Shown piece by piece: positions 1 through 6,279 of a stretch of DNA of 17,415 bases. A program made the translations under genes and the position numbers. The notes beneath the pieces are model-generated. The model was not told the DNA's origin. It ran no database searches and saw nothing but the letters and a program-made list of their open reading frames with translations. The stretch is from Alphaproteobacteria bacterium (GTDB lineage Bacteria > Pseudomonadota > Alphaproteobacteria > Sphingomonadales > Sphingomonadaceae). The stretch spans positions 1 through 17,415 of the forward strand of contig JAHJSJ010000224.1 in NCBI GenBank assembly GCA_018830415.1, in the 5' to 3' direction. The first letter of the stretch is position 1. The number at the start of each line of letters is the position of its first letter.

Positions 1-1
1 C

Positions 2-172
2 TCGCTCGAAGTCAGTCGGCTGGTGGTGGAAGACACCGCGCTGGTTTTGAAACTGGCGCACAGCCACGCCGCGCTGTGCGGCCAGTCAACTGAAAAGGAT
101 ATAAAGCTGCTCGCCGGGCGGTTGGGGCTTGGCTGGCGGGTTGACATCGTGCCCGACGCAGAGCTGCTATAA
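2..172 (+). CDS. C-terminal end of a protein, possibly Ppx/GppA exopolyphosphatase (partial)
   Basis: The frame is open from base 2 and ends at TAA 170-172, giving the last 56 residues of a gene that begins outside the window. The end reads as a beta strand (LVVEDTALVLKL), then a segment like 'AALCGQSTEKDIKLLAGRLGL' split by a helix, and a final strand WRVDIVP. This layout of a strand, an 'A-L-x-G-x-x-x-E-K' segment, a helix 'L-A-x-x-L-G-L' and a closing strand resembles the C-terminus of alphaproteobacterial Ppx/GppA-type phosphatases. No catalytic residues lie in the visible part, so the family call is inference only. The end looks natural rather than cut by the neighbouring transposase remnant. 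Confidence 0.45.
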   Translation, partial: SLEVSRLVVEDTALVLKLAHSHAALCGQSTEKDIKLLAGRLGLGWRVDIVPDAELL

Positions 173-184
173 GCCCGTGCGACG

Positions 185-520
185 CCTGAGAATTTTCAGC
201 GCGTGATGCGTCAGCATCTTAGCGCTCTAATCGTCCGGTTCATCCGCTCGGTCTGACCGTTGCGCCAGGGATGCTTGATCTTAGTTTCTATGCACCGCAT
301 ATCGACCATGAGGGTCGTGCAGGTGGCTTCGGGCCAACACCATAGGGAAGCAGCCAATGACGTATGTCCTGAGCGCCTTCTTCGGTTCTTTGTCGCCAGC
401 CACTTTCGGGCAGTCGGCTGTTTGCGCGGCGCTGCGACAGCGATGCAGTGACGGGCGTGCCAGACGCGGGATTGTGGCCTGCAAGGCGTAGAGCCAGCCA
501 TCCAGCGCCCGACGCGGCTT
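185..520 (-). pseudogene. Decayed IS481-like transposase remnant (frameshifted and internally deleted)
   Basis: Read on the minus strand, three frames together give an IS481-type integrase. About 508-347 reads LDGWLYALQATIPRLARPSL, then HRC, and after a short detour into another frame (NSRLPE) reads VAGDKEPKKALRTYVIGCF. This matches the family's 'DDCLYALQPTIPHLTRSSLHRC...SRLPEVEGDKPKK..F..YPIGFFH' region. A second block at 309-229 in another frame reads MVDMRC and then KHPWRNGQTERMNRTI, the conserved end of the DDE core. Roughly 80 core residues between the blocks, including most catalytic acidic residues, are missing. The C-terminus is also missing, apart from a possible scrap (HALKILRR) near 200-185. 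No terminal inverted repeats or target duplication were found. The element cannot make an active transposase. Confidence 0.75.
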
Positions 521-575
521 GCAAACGGGGCGAGGGGGTCTATCCTCGCAAAACATTCGCAGGGGAGGCGGTGCC

Positions 576-1013
576 ATGACAATCCACCAGGTTTCATTTC
601 CGGTTACAGCTGCGCTGCTGATAGGCCTGACCGCCTGCAGCCCGGCCAAACAGACCATCGACCCCGCGGGCGAAACCTTTGCCGCCGTTGCACCTGATGA
701 GGTGATCACGCTTACCGGAACCGAACCGTTCTGGGGTGTCCAGATTACTGGGCAGCAAGCCAATTATGCCAACCCCGATCATCCCGAAGGCTATGACTTT
801 GCGGTTGAGCGGTTCGCCGGAAACAACGGGCTGGGTTTTTCGGGCACGATGGAAGGGGCCGCGGTCACCATCACGCTTACGCCCGGTGCGTGCAGTGACG
901 GGATGAGCGACCGCACCTACCCCTATGTCGCCACTATCGCCTTGGGTGACGAAACCCTGCGCGGGTGCGGCTATACTGACCGGCAGCCATTTACGGGCGA
1001 TGCCGCGCCGTAA
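576..1013 (+). CDS. Small lipoprotein of unknown function (COG3650-like)
   Basis: A 145-residue protein starting at ATG 576, which has a GGGGAGG ribosome site just upstream. A longer frame opens at 519, but its extra 19 residues are not signal-like, so 576 is preferred. Residues 1-20 form a signal peptide ending in lipobox LTA-C21, so it is probably a lipid-anchored periplasmic protein. The mature part starts with a linker and then shows a 'GTEPFW' motif (48-53), an all-beta pattern, and two cysteines (C106 and C131) in 'ACSDGMSDRTYPY' and 'LRGCGY'. The 'G-x-E-P-F/G-W ... C-x-D-x-M-S ... G-C-G' pattern fits the uncharacterised COG3650-type family, and the cysteines may form a disulfide. The function is unknown. 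The gene is convergent with the S41 peptidase gene, with only 25 bases between them. Confidence 0.8.
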   Translation: MTIHQVSFPVTAALLIGLTACSPAKQTIDPAGETFAAVAPDEVITLTGTEPFWGVQITGQQANYANPDHPEGYDFAVERFAGNNGLGFSGTMEGAAVTITLTPGACSDGMSDRTYPYVATIALGDETLRGCGYTDRQPFTGDAAP

Positions 1014-1038
1014 ACGGCAGGGTTGATACGCCCTGACC

Positions 1039-2514
1039 CTAGAACAGCCCCGGAATCTCGAACTGCGCGGCATTGGGCCGTTGGGGCTGCAGCATCTGGC
1101 GCTCTGGCAGATCGAGTCCGGCGCGCGCGCGCTGGGTTTGATTCACGCCGCCCGCAATTGCGATTTGCCCGCCAGTAATCGGCGCTGCGCATGAGCGCCC
1201 GGCCAGAAAATCGAGTGCGGTCGCAATTGAGGCTTCCTGCGGATCACCAAGCGCGCGCGAGATGTCATCGCCCGCGCTGCAAGTATTCGGCATTACGCTA
1301 GCCAGACCCGAAAAATATTCGCCCTGGTCATTGGCGTTGACCGTTTGGAAGGTGACCGCGCGCACCCGCAGATCACATGCGGCAAGATCAAACCCGAACT
1401 GACCGACCGGCTTACCAAACGAATTGGCACCGATCAGCGCGATGTTATCGTTCAGATAGGGGATCATGCTGTTGGTGACCAACTCGCTTGCCGATGCGGT
1501 CGCGCCGGTGGCGATGAAGGCAACACGGGTGGGGGCAATCGCGTTGACTTCGCTGCGAAACAATCGTGTTTCGTTCTCGGCTGCCTTGGATGGGCGCAAG
1601 ATGGTGCGGCTCCACACCTGTCCGATGCGTCCTTCACCCATCAGATCGCCCATCGTATCGGCCACACTCACCAGCCCGCCGCCATTATAGCGCAGGTCAA
1701 TGATCAATTCGGTCACGCCTTGCGCGGCGAACTGGCCATAGGCCTGGCGCAACTGTTCTGCGGCGTCAGCAACAATGAAGGTGCGCAGGTTGAGATAGCC
1801 CACCTGTTTGCCGCCATCATTGAGGATCAGCGTGCCAAAGCGGTCCGATACCGGATCGAGCGAAAAATCGGTCTTGGTGATGCTGCTTTCGATGGTTGCG
1901 CCGCCGGGTTGGACAAAGCGCAGCACCCGTGTTGTGCCTGCGGTGGACGGGCCAAGTGCATCGACTACCGCCTGTGCGCCGCCGCTTGCCATTAGGCTGG
2001 ATACGGTTTGCAGGTTGGCGCTGGTGGTGCCGATCGCGGTAATCTCGCTACCGCGATCCAATCCGGCGGCAAGGCCGTTGGCACCTTCAAAAGCTTCCGC
2101 CACGAATACCCGGCGTGCAGCATTATCAAACGCCAGACGGATGCCGAAACCCGCGCTGGAGCCGGAATTGATCAGCGCGTTTTCTTCAGCAATCGAGGTT
2201 GCAAAGGTGAACCCGCGATCACGGTTCTGCGCCCGCGCCGGGGCGACCCGCGCATCAAGGTAGGCTTGCAGGCTGTTGACGCTGGCCTGGTTGACCGTGG
2301 CCAGCAGATCGGGGAACAGATACCATTCATTGAGCACCTGATCGGCAAAATCCTGCTGGGCGCGCAGCGAACAGGCTGAAGGTGTCGGAGTTGGTGTGGG
2401 CGCTGGGGCCGGCCCGCCGCCGGTATTGGGCGGTGGGCTTGACGATCCGCCGCCGCCACAGGCAGCAAGACTGGCGGCGAGAACGAAGCTCAATGCGGTG
2501 CGACCGACATGCAT
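1039..2514 (-). CDS. S41-family serine peptidase lipoprotein (C-terminal-processing-peptidase-like)
   Basis: A 491-residue protein. Residues 1-18 are a signal peptide with lipobox LAA-C19, followed by a Gly/Ser stretch and a Pro/Thr linker (27-46) that would hold the enzyme off the membrane. Residues 120-205 look like a degenerate PDZ domain ('AGFGIRL...GLDRGSEITAIG'). The S41 core follows: DLRYNGGG at 273-280, the nucleophile region TASASE at 339-344 (S341 or S343), and GKPVGQFGF with the likely general-base K368. This is the Ser-Lys dyad arrangement of the family. A 50-residue C-terminal tail after residue 440 is not part of the core. The protein probably degrades or processes periplasmic peptides; its substrate is not evident. 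A GGAG lies upstream of ATG 2514, with rather long spacing. It is transcribed away from the PEBP gene. Confidence 0.9.
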   Translation of the reverse strand: MHVGRTALSFVLAASLAACGGGGSSSPPPNTGGGPAPAPTPTPTPSACSLRAQQDFADQVLNEWYLFPDLLATVNQASVNSLQAYLDARVAPARAQNRDRGFTFATSIAEENALINSGSSAGFGIRLAFDNAARRVFVAEAFEGANGLAAGLDRGSEITAIGTTSANLQTVSSLMASGGAQAVVDALGPSTAGTTRVLRFVQPGGATIESSITKTDFSLDPVSDRFGTLILNDGGKQVGYLNLRTFIVADAAEQLRQAYGQFAAQGVTELIIDLRYNGGGLVSVADTMGDLMGEGRIGQVWSRTILRPSKAAENETRLFRSEVNAIAPTRVAFIATGATASASELVTNSMIPYLNDNIALIGANSFGKPVGQFGFDLAACDLRVRAVTFQTVNANDQGEYFSGLASVMPNTCSAGDDISRALGDPQEASIATALDFLAGRSCAAPITGGQIAIAGGVNQTQRARAGLDLPERQMLQPQRPNAAQFEIPGLF

Positions 2515-2763
2515 GGCGAGTGATAACTCCGGAATCGTACAGGATCAGAGGCGGGCTAAGCCCTGTTTTCTACATCGAAGAGATGCAATGTCACCGAGGC
2601 AAGAGCAAGGATCGGCGCATCCAAACTGTGCAATAGGGCTGAAACCGTGACCTTTTTGCCTGCATTTGCTGAGTTTTCCGCAAAAACAGGCGAAAACCGC
2701 CTTGCCAAGTCTCGTTTCTCGGTGCTGGCTGGACTAGCACGAGGGGGATGGAACGACAGAATC
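2515..2763. other. Divergent intergenic region
   Basis: This 249-base gap separates the S41 gene (minus) from the PEBP gene (plus), so it should hold both promoters. I see no convincing -35/-10 pair in either direction. It contains a short inverted repeat, GTGCT (2722-2726) and AGCAC (2736-2740), just before the PEBP ribosome site. Small open frames here lack ribosome sites and coding character. An in-frame ATG at 2647 would lengthen the PEBP protein by 39 residues with no family match, so it was not used. Confidence 0.5.
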
Positions 2764-3366
2764 ATGACTAATTTTCCGGCCTGGCTCACGGCGCACGTGC
2801 CTGCGTCCGCGCGCCATCCCGGCGTTGCGGTGGCGATGCTGGGATCGGCGCAGACGATGGCGCGCGGCGGATTTGCGCTGACCAGCCCGGCGTTTGGCGC
2901 GGGCGAGGAAATGGACGCCAGCTTCACCGCCTGGGAAGAAGACGCCGTCGCCCCGCCGCTGGAATGGAGCGCGCCGCCGCCCGGATCGCACGAATTGGTG
3001 CTGATCGTCGAAGATGCTTCGGGCGCTTTGGCCAAGGGGGGCGCTGAACCCGCGTGCCATTGGCTGGTCTGGGGCCTCGCTGCGCAGCGCGGCAAGCTGC
3101 TTGAAGGCGAAGTGCCGCCGCGCACTGGCAAGAACGCGTTTGGCAATTCCGAATGGCTGTTGCCCGACCCGCCCGAGGGTGAGACGCGCCACTATCTGTT
3201 TCAACTGTTCGCTACCGACCTGCCGCTTGTGCTGATGCCTGGCGCGGGGAGGGCGGAACTGCTCGCATCGCTGCAAGGGACGATTACCGCCTGCGCAGTG
3301 CTCCACGCCACCTTTACCGGCGGCGGGGGTGATGATGCGGGCTGGGAAGATGATGAGATTGACTAA
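2764..3366 (+). CDS. YbhB/YbcL family Raf-kinase-inhibitor-like protein (PEBP fold)
   Basis: A 200-residue protein, slightly longer than the roughly 160-180 usual for bacterial members. The PEBP core starts near residue 37 (FALTSPAF). It shows APPLEWS (63-69), IVEDASG (81-87, family V-x-D-x-D/P region), HWLVWGL (99-105) and the second block GKNAFGN...P...HYLFQLFATD (122-152). These outline the anion-binding pocket of the family. There is no signal peptide, so it is probably cytoplasmic. Bacterial members have no settled function, although roles as inhibitors or ligand-binding proteins have been proposed. The acidic tail (GGDDAGWEDDEID) is not part of the fold. ATG 2764 was chosen because family similarity begins after it; AGGGGG lies about 15 bases upstream. 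The SWIB gene follows 27 bases later and may be co-transcribed. Confidence 0.88.
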   Translation: MTNFPAWLTAHVPASARHPGVAVAMLGSAQTMARGGFALTSPAFGAGEEMDASFTAWEEDAVAPPLEWSAPPPGSHELVLIVEDASGALAKGGAEPACHWLVWGLAAQRGKLLEGEVPPRTGKNAFGNSEWLLPDPPEGETRHYLFQLFATDLPLVLMPGAGRAELLASLQGTITACAVLHATFTGGGGDDAGWEDDEID

Positions 3367-3393
3367 ACTGCCACTATGATAAGGGAGTAGAAT

Positions 3394-3645
3394 ATGGCTG
3401 GCTCGACCAACGCACTGCAGAAACCCGTGACACTTTCGGGTGATCTCGAAGCGGTCATCGGCAAGGGTCCGATGACCCGCGCTCAGGTGACATCGAAGGT
3501 GTGGGAATACATCAAGGCGAACAGCCTTCAGGACACCAAGGACAAGCGTCAGATCAATCCCGATGCCAAGCTGGGCGCGGTGATTGGCAAGAACCAGATC
3601 TCGATGTTCCAGATGACGGCTGCGGTGTCCAAGCACCTCAAGTAA
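3394..3645 (+). CDS. SWIB/MDM2 domain protein
   Basis: An 83-residue protein consisting almost entirely of one SWIB domain. The pattern 'KPVTLSGDLEAVIGKGPMTRAQVTSKVWEYIKANSLQD' (split over residues 10-47), then RQINPDAKLGAVIG (52-65) and FQMTAAVSKHLK (72-83), is the standard domain from end to end. In eukaryotes SWIB belongs to SWI/SNF remodellers. Stand-alone bacterial copies also occur as a C-terminal domain of chlamydial topoisomerase and as small proteins of unknown role, possibly DNA- or nucleoid-related. The ribosome site AAGGGAG lies close upstream of ATG 3394, and TATGATAA just before it resembles a -10 box. A strong terminator follows at 3693-3731. There is no sign of truncation. Confidence 0.93.
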   Translation: MAGSTNALQKPVTLSGDLEAVIGKGPMTRAQVTSKVWEYIKANSLQDTKDKRQINPDAKLGAVIGKNQISMFQMTAAVSKHLK

Positions 3646-3653
3646 GAGCGTAG

Positions 3654-3670
3654 GGCGCTATCGCAGCGCC
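3654..3670 (+). other. Small hairpin downstream of the SWIB gene
   Basis: GGCGCT (3654-3659) and AGCGCC (3665-3670) form a perfect six-base stem with a five-base loop, nine bases after the SWIB stop codon. There is no T tract. It may protect the transcript end together with the stronger hairpin at 3693, or may be chance in GC-rich DNA. Confidence 0.35.
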
Positions 3671-3692
3671 TTGCCACTTGCGCAATATCAGC

Positions 3693-3731
3693 GGCGCGCG
3701 GCCTGTTATGGGCCGCGCGCCGTCGTGTTTT
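3693..3731 (+). terminator. Rho-independent terminator after the SWIB gene
   Basis: A perfect 11-base GC stem, GGCGCGCGGCC (3693-3703) pairing with GGCCGCGCGCC (3711-3721), with loop TGTTATG, is followed by GTCGTGTTTT. It is the clearest terminator in the window. It lies between the SWIB stop and the dipeptidase start, which supports placing the dipeptidase start at 3860 rather than at the upstream ATG 3671. Confidence 0.8.
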
Positions 3732-3859
3732 GGCGGTGGTTGGGCCTGTGCGGCGCAGCGGCAATTCCTGCGCAATTGTTCGATCAGCTTAGCCGCGCTA
3801 TTACCCTTGCCAATGTCCTCGCCCCGATCAGCGGGCATATACCTTCGGGAGCCGCCTCC

Positions 3860-5149
3860 ATGCAAATCTGTGCGCCTTCGTATATCGCTCTGGCCGCTGC
3901 GCTGGCGCTGGCCAGCCCGCTTGCTGCGCAGGAGGTTGACCCGGCGGTTGCCACCGCCAATGCCGCGCTGGAGGCTGCGCCAGTGTTCGATGGGCACAAT
4001 GATGTCCCCCACCAGTTGCGCGAGCGGGCGGCGAACCGGATCAACGAATTTGATTTTGCAGACACCGCTCATACCGGTGAGAACCACCCCCGCGCGAGCA
4101 TGATGCAGACCGATCTTGCGCGGCTTGCCCAAGGCAAGGTCGGGGCGCAGTTCTGGTCGGTCTATGTCCCCTCCAACCCCGATGAGGCCGAGGCGGTGCA
4201 GCAGGTGATCGAGCAGATCGATGTCACCAAACGGCTGATCGCGCGTTACCCCGACGGGCTGCGCTATGCCGAGACCGCCGATCAGGTCGAACGCGCGATG
4301 GCCGATGGCAGGGTTGCCTCGTTGCTGGGGATGGAGGGCGGCCATTCGATCGGATCGAGCCTTTCGGTGCTGCGCCAGCTTTATGCGCTGGGCGCGCGCT
4401 ATATGACCCTCACCCACAACAGCAACACCCCGTGGGCCGATGCGGCGACCGATACGCCGGTGCACGGGGGTCTGAGCGATTTCGGCAAGGATGTGGTGCG
4501 CGAGATGAACCGGCTGGGGATGCTGGTCGATCTATCCCATGTCAGCGAGGCGACGATGCTTGATGCGCTGGACGTGGCGCAGGCCCCGGTGATTTTCAGC
4601 CATTCGGGCGCGCGCGCGATCAACGGCCATCCGCGCAATGTGCCCGATTCCGTGCTGCGGCGGCTGCTCTATAATGGCGGGATCGTGATGGTGGTGGCGT
4701 TGCCCGGCTTCCTCAATGAACAACGCCGCCAGTGGTTTGCCACCCGTTCCGCCGAGGAGGCGCGGTTGAAGGCGCTGTTCCAGGGGCAGCCCGACACCGT
4801 GACGGCGACGATGGAGGCATGGGATAAAGCCAACCCCGAACCCGCGACCACGATTGCGCACATGGCCGACCATATCGACCATATCCGCGAGATTGCGGGA
4901 GTGGAGTCGATTGGTATCGGTGCCGATTTTGACGGGATGCCATCAGGCCCGGTCGGGTTCGAGGACGTGCGCGGCTATCCGCTGCTGTTCGCTGAACTGG
5001 CCCGGCGCGGCTATTCGCAAGTCGAACTGGAAATGATCGCCAGCCGCAATGCGCTGCGGGTGATGCGCGCGGCCGAAGCTTTTGCCGCGAGCGTCGCTGA
5101 CATGGCTCCGATCGAGACGCTGATTACTCCGCCCGCGAAGACGCAGTAA
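3860..5149 (+). CDS. Exported M19-family membrane (renal) dipeptidase
   Basis: A 429-residue zinc dipeptidase. Residues 1-23 are a signal peptide (hydrophobic LAAALALASPLAA, likely cleaved before QEV), so it acts in the periplasm or at the envelope. Metal ligands of the family are all visible: H46 and D48 in DGHNDVP, bridging E159 in GMEGGHSIG, H227 in DLSHVSE, H248 in FSHSGAR, and the acidic GIGADFDG (352-359). LTHNSNTPW (184-192) is also typical. The family hydrolyses dipeptides, including those with a C-terminal D-residue, and some N-acyl amino acids; the actual substrate here is unknown. Length fits the family. An ATG at 3671 in the same frame would add 63 residues that run through a terminator hairpin, so 3860 is preferred. 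Its stop codon directly abuts that of the convergent small membrane protein. Confidence 0.95.
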   Translation: MQICAPSYIALAAALALASPLAAQEVDPAVATANAALEAAPVFDGHNDVPHQLRERAANRINEFDFADTAHTGENHPRASMMQTDLARLAQGKVGAQFWSVYVPSNPDEAEAVQQVIEQIDVTKRLIARYPDGLRYAETADQVERAMADGRVASLLGMEGGHSIGSSLSVLRQLYALGARYMTLTHNSNTPWADAATDTPVHGGLSDFGKDVVREMNRLGMLVDLSHVSEATMLDALDVAQAPVIFSHSGARAINGHPRNVPDSVLRRLLYNGGIVMVVALPGFLNEQRRQWFATRSAEEARLKALFQGQPDTVTATMEAWDKANPEPATTIAHMADHIDHIREIAGVESIGIGADFDGMPSGPVGFEDVRGYPLLFAELARRGYSQVELEMIASRNALRVMRAAEAFAASVADMAPIETLITPPAKTQ

Positions 5150-5302
5150 TCAGCCCCACAGCGCCTGAATGATCCACACCGCGCTCATCGCGATCACTGC
5201 AAAGGCAAGGCTGAAGCCCAGCACATAGCGAAGGCCGGTATGGGATACCGATCCGCGCGCGGCATCGGTTTCGATGTGGATGGCGTCGTCTTGTTCGGAC
5301 AT
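5150..5302 (-). CDS. Small single-pass membrane protein
   Basis: A 50-residue protein with an acidic N-terminal half (SEQDDAIHIETDAARGS) and one hydrophobic segment at about 25-47 (YVLGFSLAFAVIAMSAVWIIQ), predicted to sit in the inner membrane with the N-terminus inside. Start M at 5302 is preceded by GGGAG. A start at 5353 in the same frame would add 17 residues with no ribosome site. Short proteins ending 'R-x-V-L-x-x-S/G-L-x-L-A-I-x-A-x-S-x-x-W-I' are common conserved hypotheticals in sphingomonads, which this resembles; the role is unknown. It lies downstream of dapD on the same strand, with its own possible promoter. Confidence 0.75.
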   Translation of the reverse strand: MSEQDDAIHIETDAARGSVSHTGLRYVLGFSLAFAVIAMSAVWIIQALWG

Positions 5303-5314
5303 GCGACTCTCCCG

Positions 5315-5337
5315 TTGGTTTCCGTAGGGTAAACCAA
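5315..5337. promoter_or_regulatory. Inverted repeat upstream of the small membrane protein
   Basis: TTGGTTT (5315-5321) and AAACCAA (5331-5337) form a perfect seven-base inverted repeat around a nine-base centre. It lies 13-35 bases upstream of the 5302 start and overlaps the putative -10 box. It could be an operator or a 5' leader hairpin. It is a poor terminator for dapD because no T run follows on the minus strand. Confidence 0.35.
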
Positions 5338-5353
5338 TTGCGGGATATTTCAA
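5326..5353 (-). promoter_or_regulatory. Putative sigma-70-type promoter for the small membrane protein
   Basis: On the minus strand TTGAAA (5353-5348) is followed after 16 bases by TACCCT (5331-5326). The -35 box matches five of six consensus bases; the -10 is weak (TAnnnT). Transcription would start near 5319, giving a leader of about 17 bases. The gene may instead be read through from dapD. Confidence 0.3.
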
Positions 5354-5377
5354 TGTAGTTCGCGGCGGCCCCAGATC

Positions 5378-6214
5378 CTAGTCCCGCAGCAGTTCGTTGA
5401 TGCCGGTTTTGGAGCGTGTCTGCGCGTCCACCGTCTTGACGATCACGGCGCAGTAAAGGCCGGGGCCGGGCGAGCCATCGGGCAGCGGCTTGCCGGGCAT
5501 CGAACCGGGGACGACCACGGCATAAGGCGGAACGCTGCCGATATGCACTTCACCCGTGGCGCGGTCGACGATTTTGGTCGAGGCCCCCAGATAGACACCC
5601 ATCGAAAGCACCGCGCCTTCGCCCACGCGCACGCCCTCGGCCACCTCGGCGCGCGCACCGATGAACGCGCCATCTCCGATGATGACGGGTTCGGCCTGCA
5701 AGGGTTCAAGCACGCCGCCGATCCCCGCACCGCCTGAAATATGCACATTCGCGCCGATCTGCGCACATGATCCGACCGTGGCCCAGGTGTCGATCATGGT
5801 GTTTTCGCCGATATAGGCACCGATATTGACGAAGCTTGGCATCAGCACTGCGCCTTTGCCGATAAAGCTGCCGCGCCGCACCACTGCGCCGGGCACGACG
5901 CGAAAACCCGCTTCGCTAAAACGGTTTTCGCCCCAGCCAGCAAACTTCAGCGGCACCTTGTCGAACGCCGCCTCACCCGCTGCGCCGCCTTCCATCACGC
6001 GGTTTTCATTCAGCCGGAAGCTGAGCAGCACGGCCTTTTTCAGCCATTGGTTGACCTTCCAGCCGCCACTTCCGTCAGGCTCTGCGACGCGCGCCTCGCC
6101 GCTGTCGAGCAGCGCGAGTGCATCACTGACGGCATGGCGCACATCGCTGCCGGGTGTGACGTCAGCGCGGCTTTCCCACGCGTCTTCGATGGCGGCGATC
6201 AGGGTGTCACTCAT
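5378..6214 (-). CDS. dapD: 2,3,4,5-tetrahydropyridine-2,6-dicarboxylate N-succinyltransferase
   Basis: A 278-residue cytoplasmic enzyme (E. coli DapD is 274). It transfers succinyl from succinyl-CoA to tetrahydrodipicolinate in the succinylase branch of lysine and meso-diaminopimelate synthesis. A helical N-terminal domain (about 1-100, with WKVNQWLKKAVLLSFRL at 52-68) is followed by left-handed beta-helix hexapeptide repeats (about 108-215), including MPSFVNIGAYIGENTMIDTW (125-144) and VGSCAQIG (147-154). The C-terminal part includes VPPYAVVVPGSMPGK. All features of the family are intact. A GGAGA ribosome site precedes ATG 6214. No other dap gene is adjacent here. The 65-base gap to the kinase gene upstream on the same strand would allow read-through from the acyl-CoA genes, but a functional link is unlikely. 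Confidence 0.97.
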   Translation of the reverse strand: MSDTLIAAIEDAWESRADVTPGSDVRHAVSDALALLDSGEARVAEPDGSGGWKVNQWLKKAVLLSFRLNENRVMEGGAAGEAAFDKVPLKFAGWGENRFSEAGFRVVPGAVVRRGSFIGKGAVLMPSFVNIGAYIGENTMIDTWATVGSCAQIGANVHISGGAGIGGVLEPLQAEPVIIGDGAFIGARAEVAEGVRVGEGAVLSMGVYLGASTKIVDRATGEVHIGSVPPYAVVVPGSMPGKPLPDGSPGPGLYCAVIVKTVDAQTRSKTGINELLRD

Positions 6215-6279
6215 GGTGTTCTCCGGTGCGAAATCAGCAAGTCGGTGCTGCTAGCCGCACTGTGGGAACACGGCAAGCG

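Noticed and set aside
990..1014. Inverted repeat TTTACGG/CCGTAAA at the end of the small lipoprotein gene as a terminator
   Set aside because: The loop is 11 bases or more, there is no T tract, and most of it is coding sequence.
2734..3636. A 300-codon minus-strand open frame opposite the PEBP and SWIB genes
   Set aside because: Both plus-strand genes match known families along their whole length; the minus product has antisense composition only.
3671..3859. Upstream ATG extending the dipeptidase by 63 residues
   Set aside because: The extension spans the SWIB terminator hairpin and would place a proper signal peptide in the middle of the protein.
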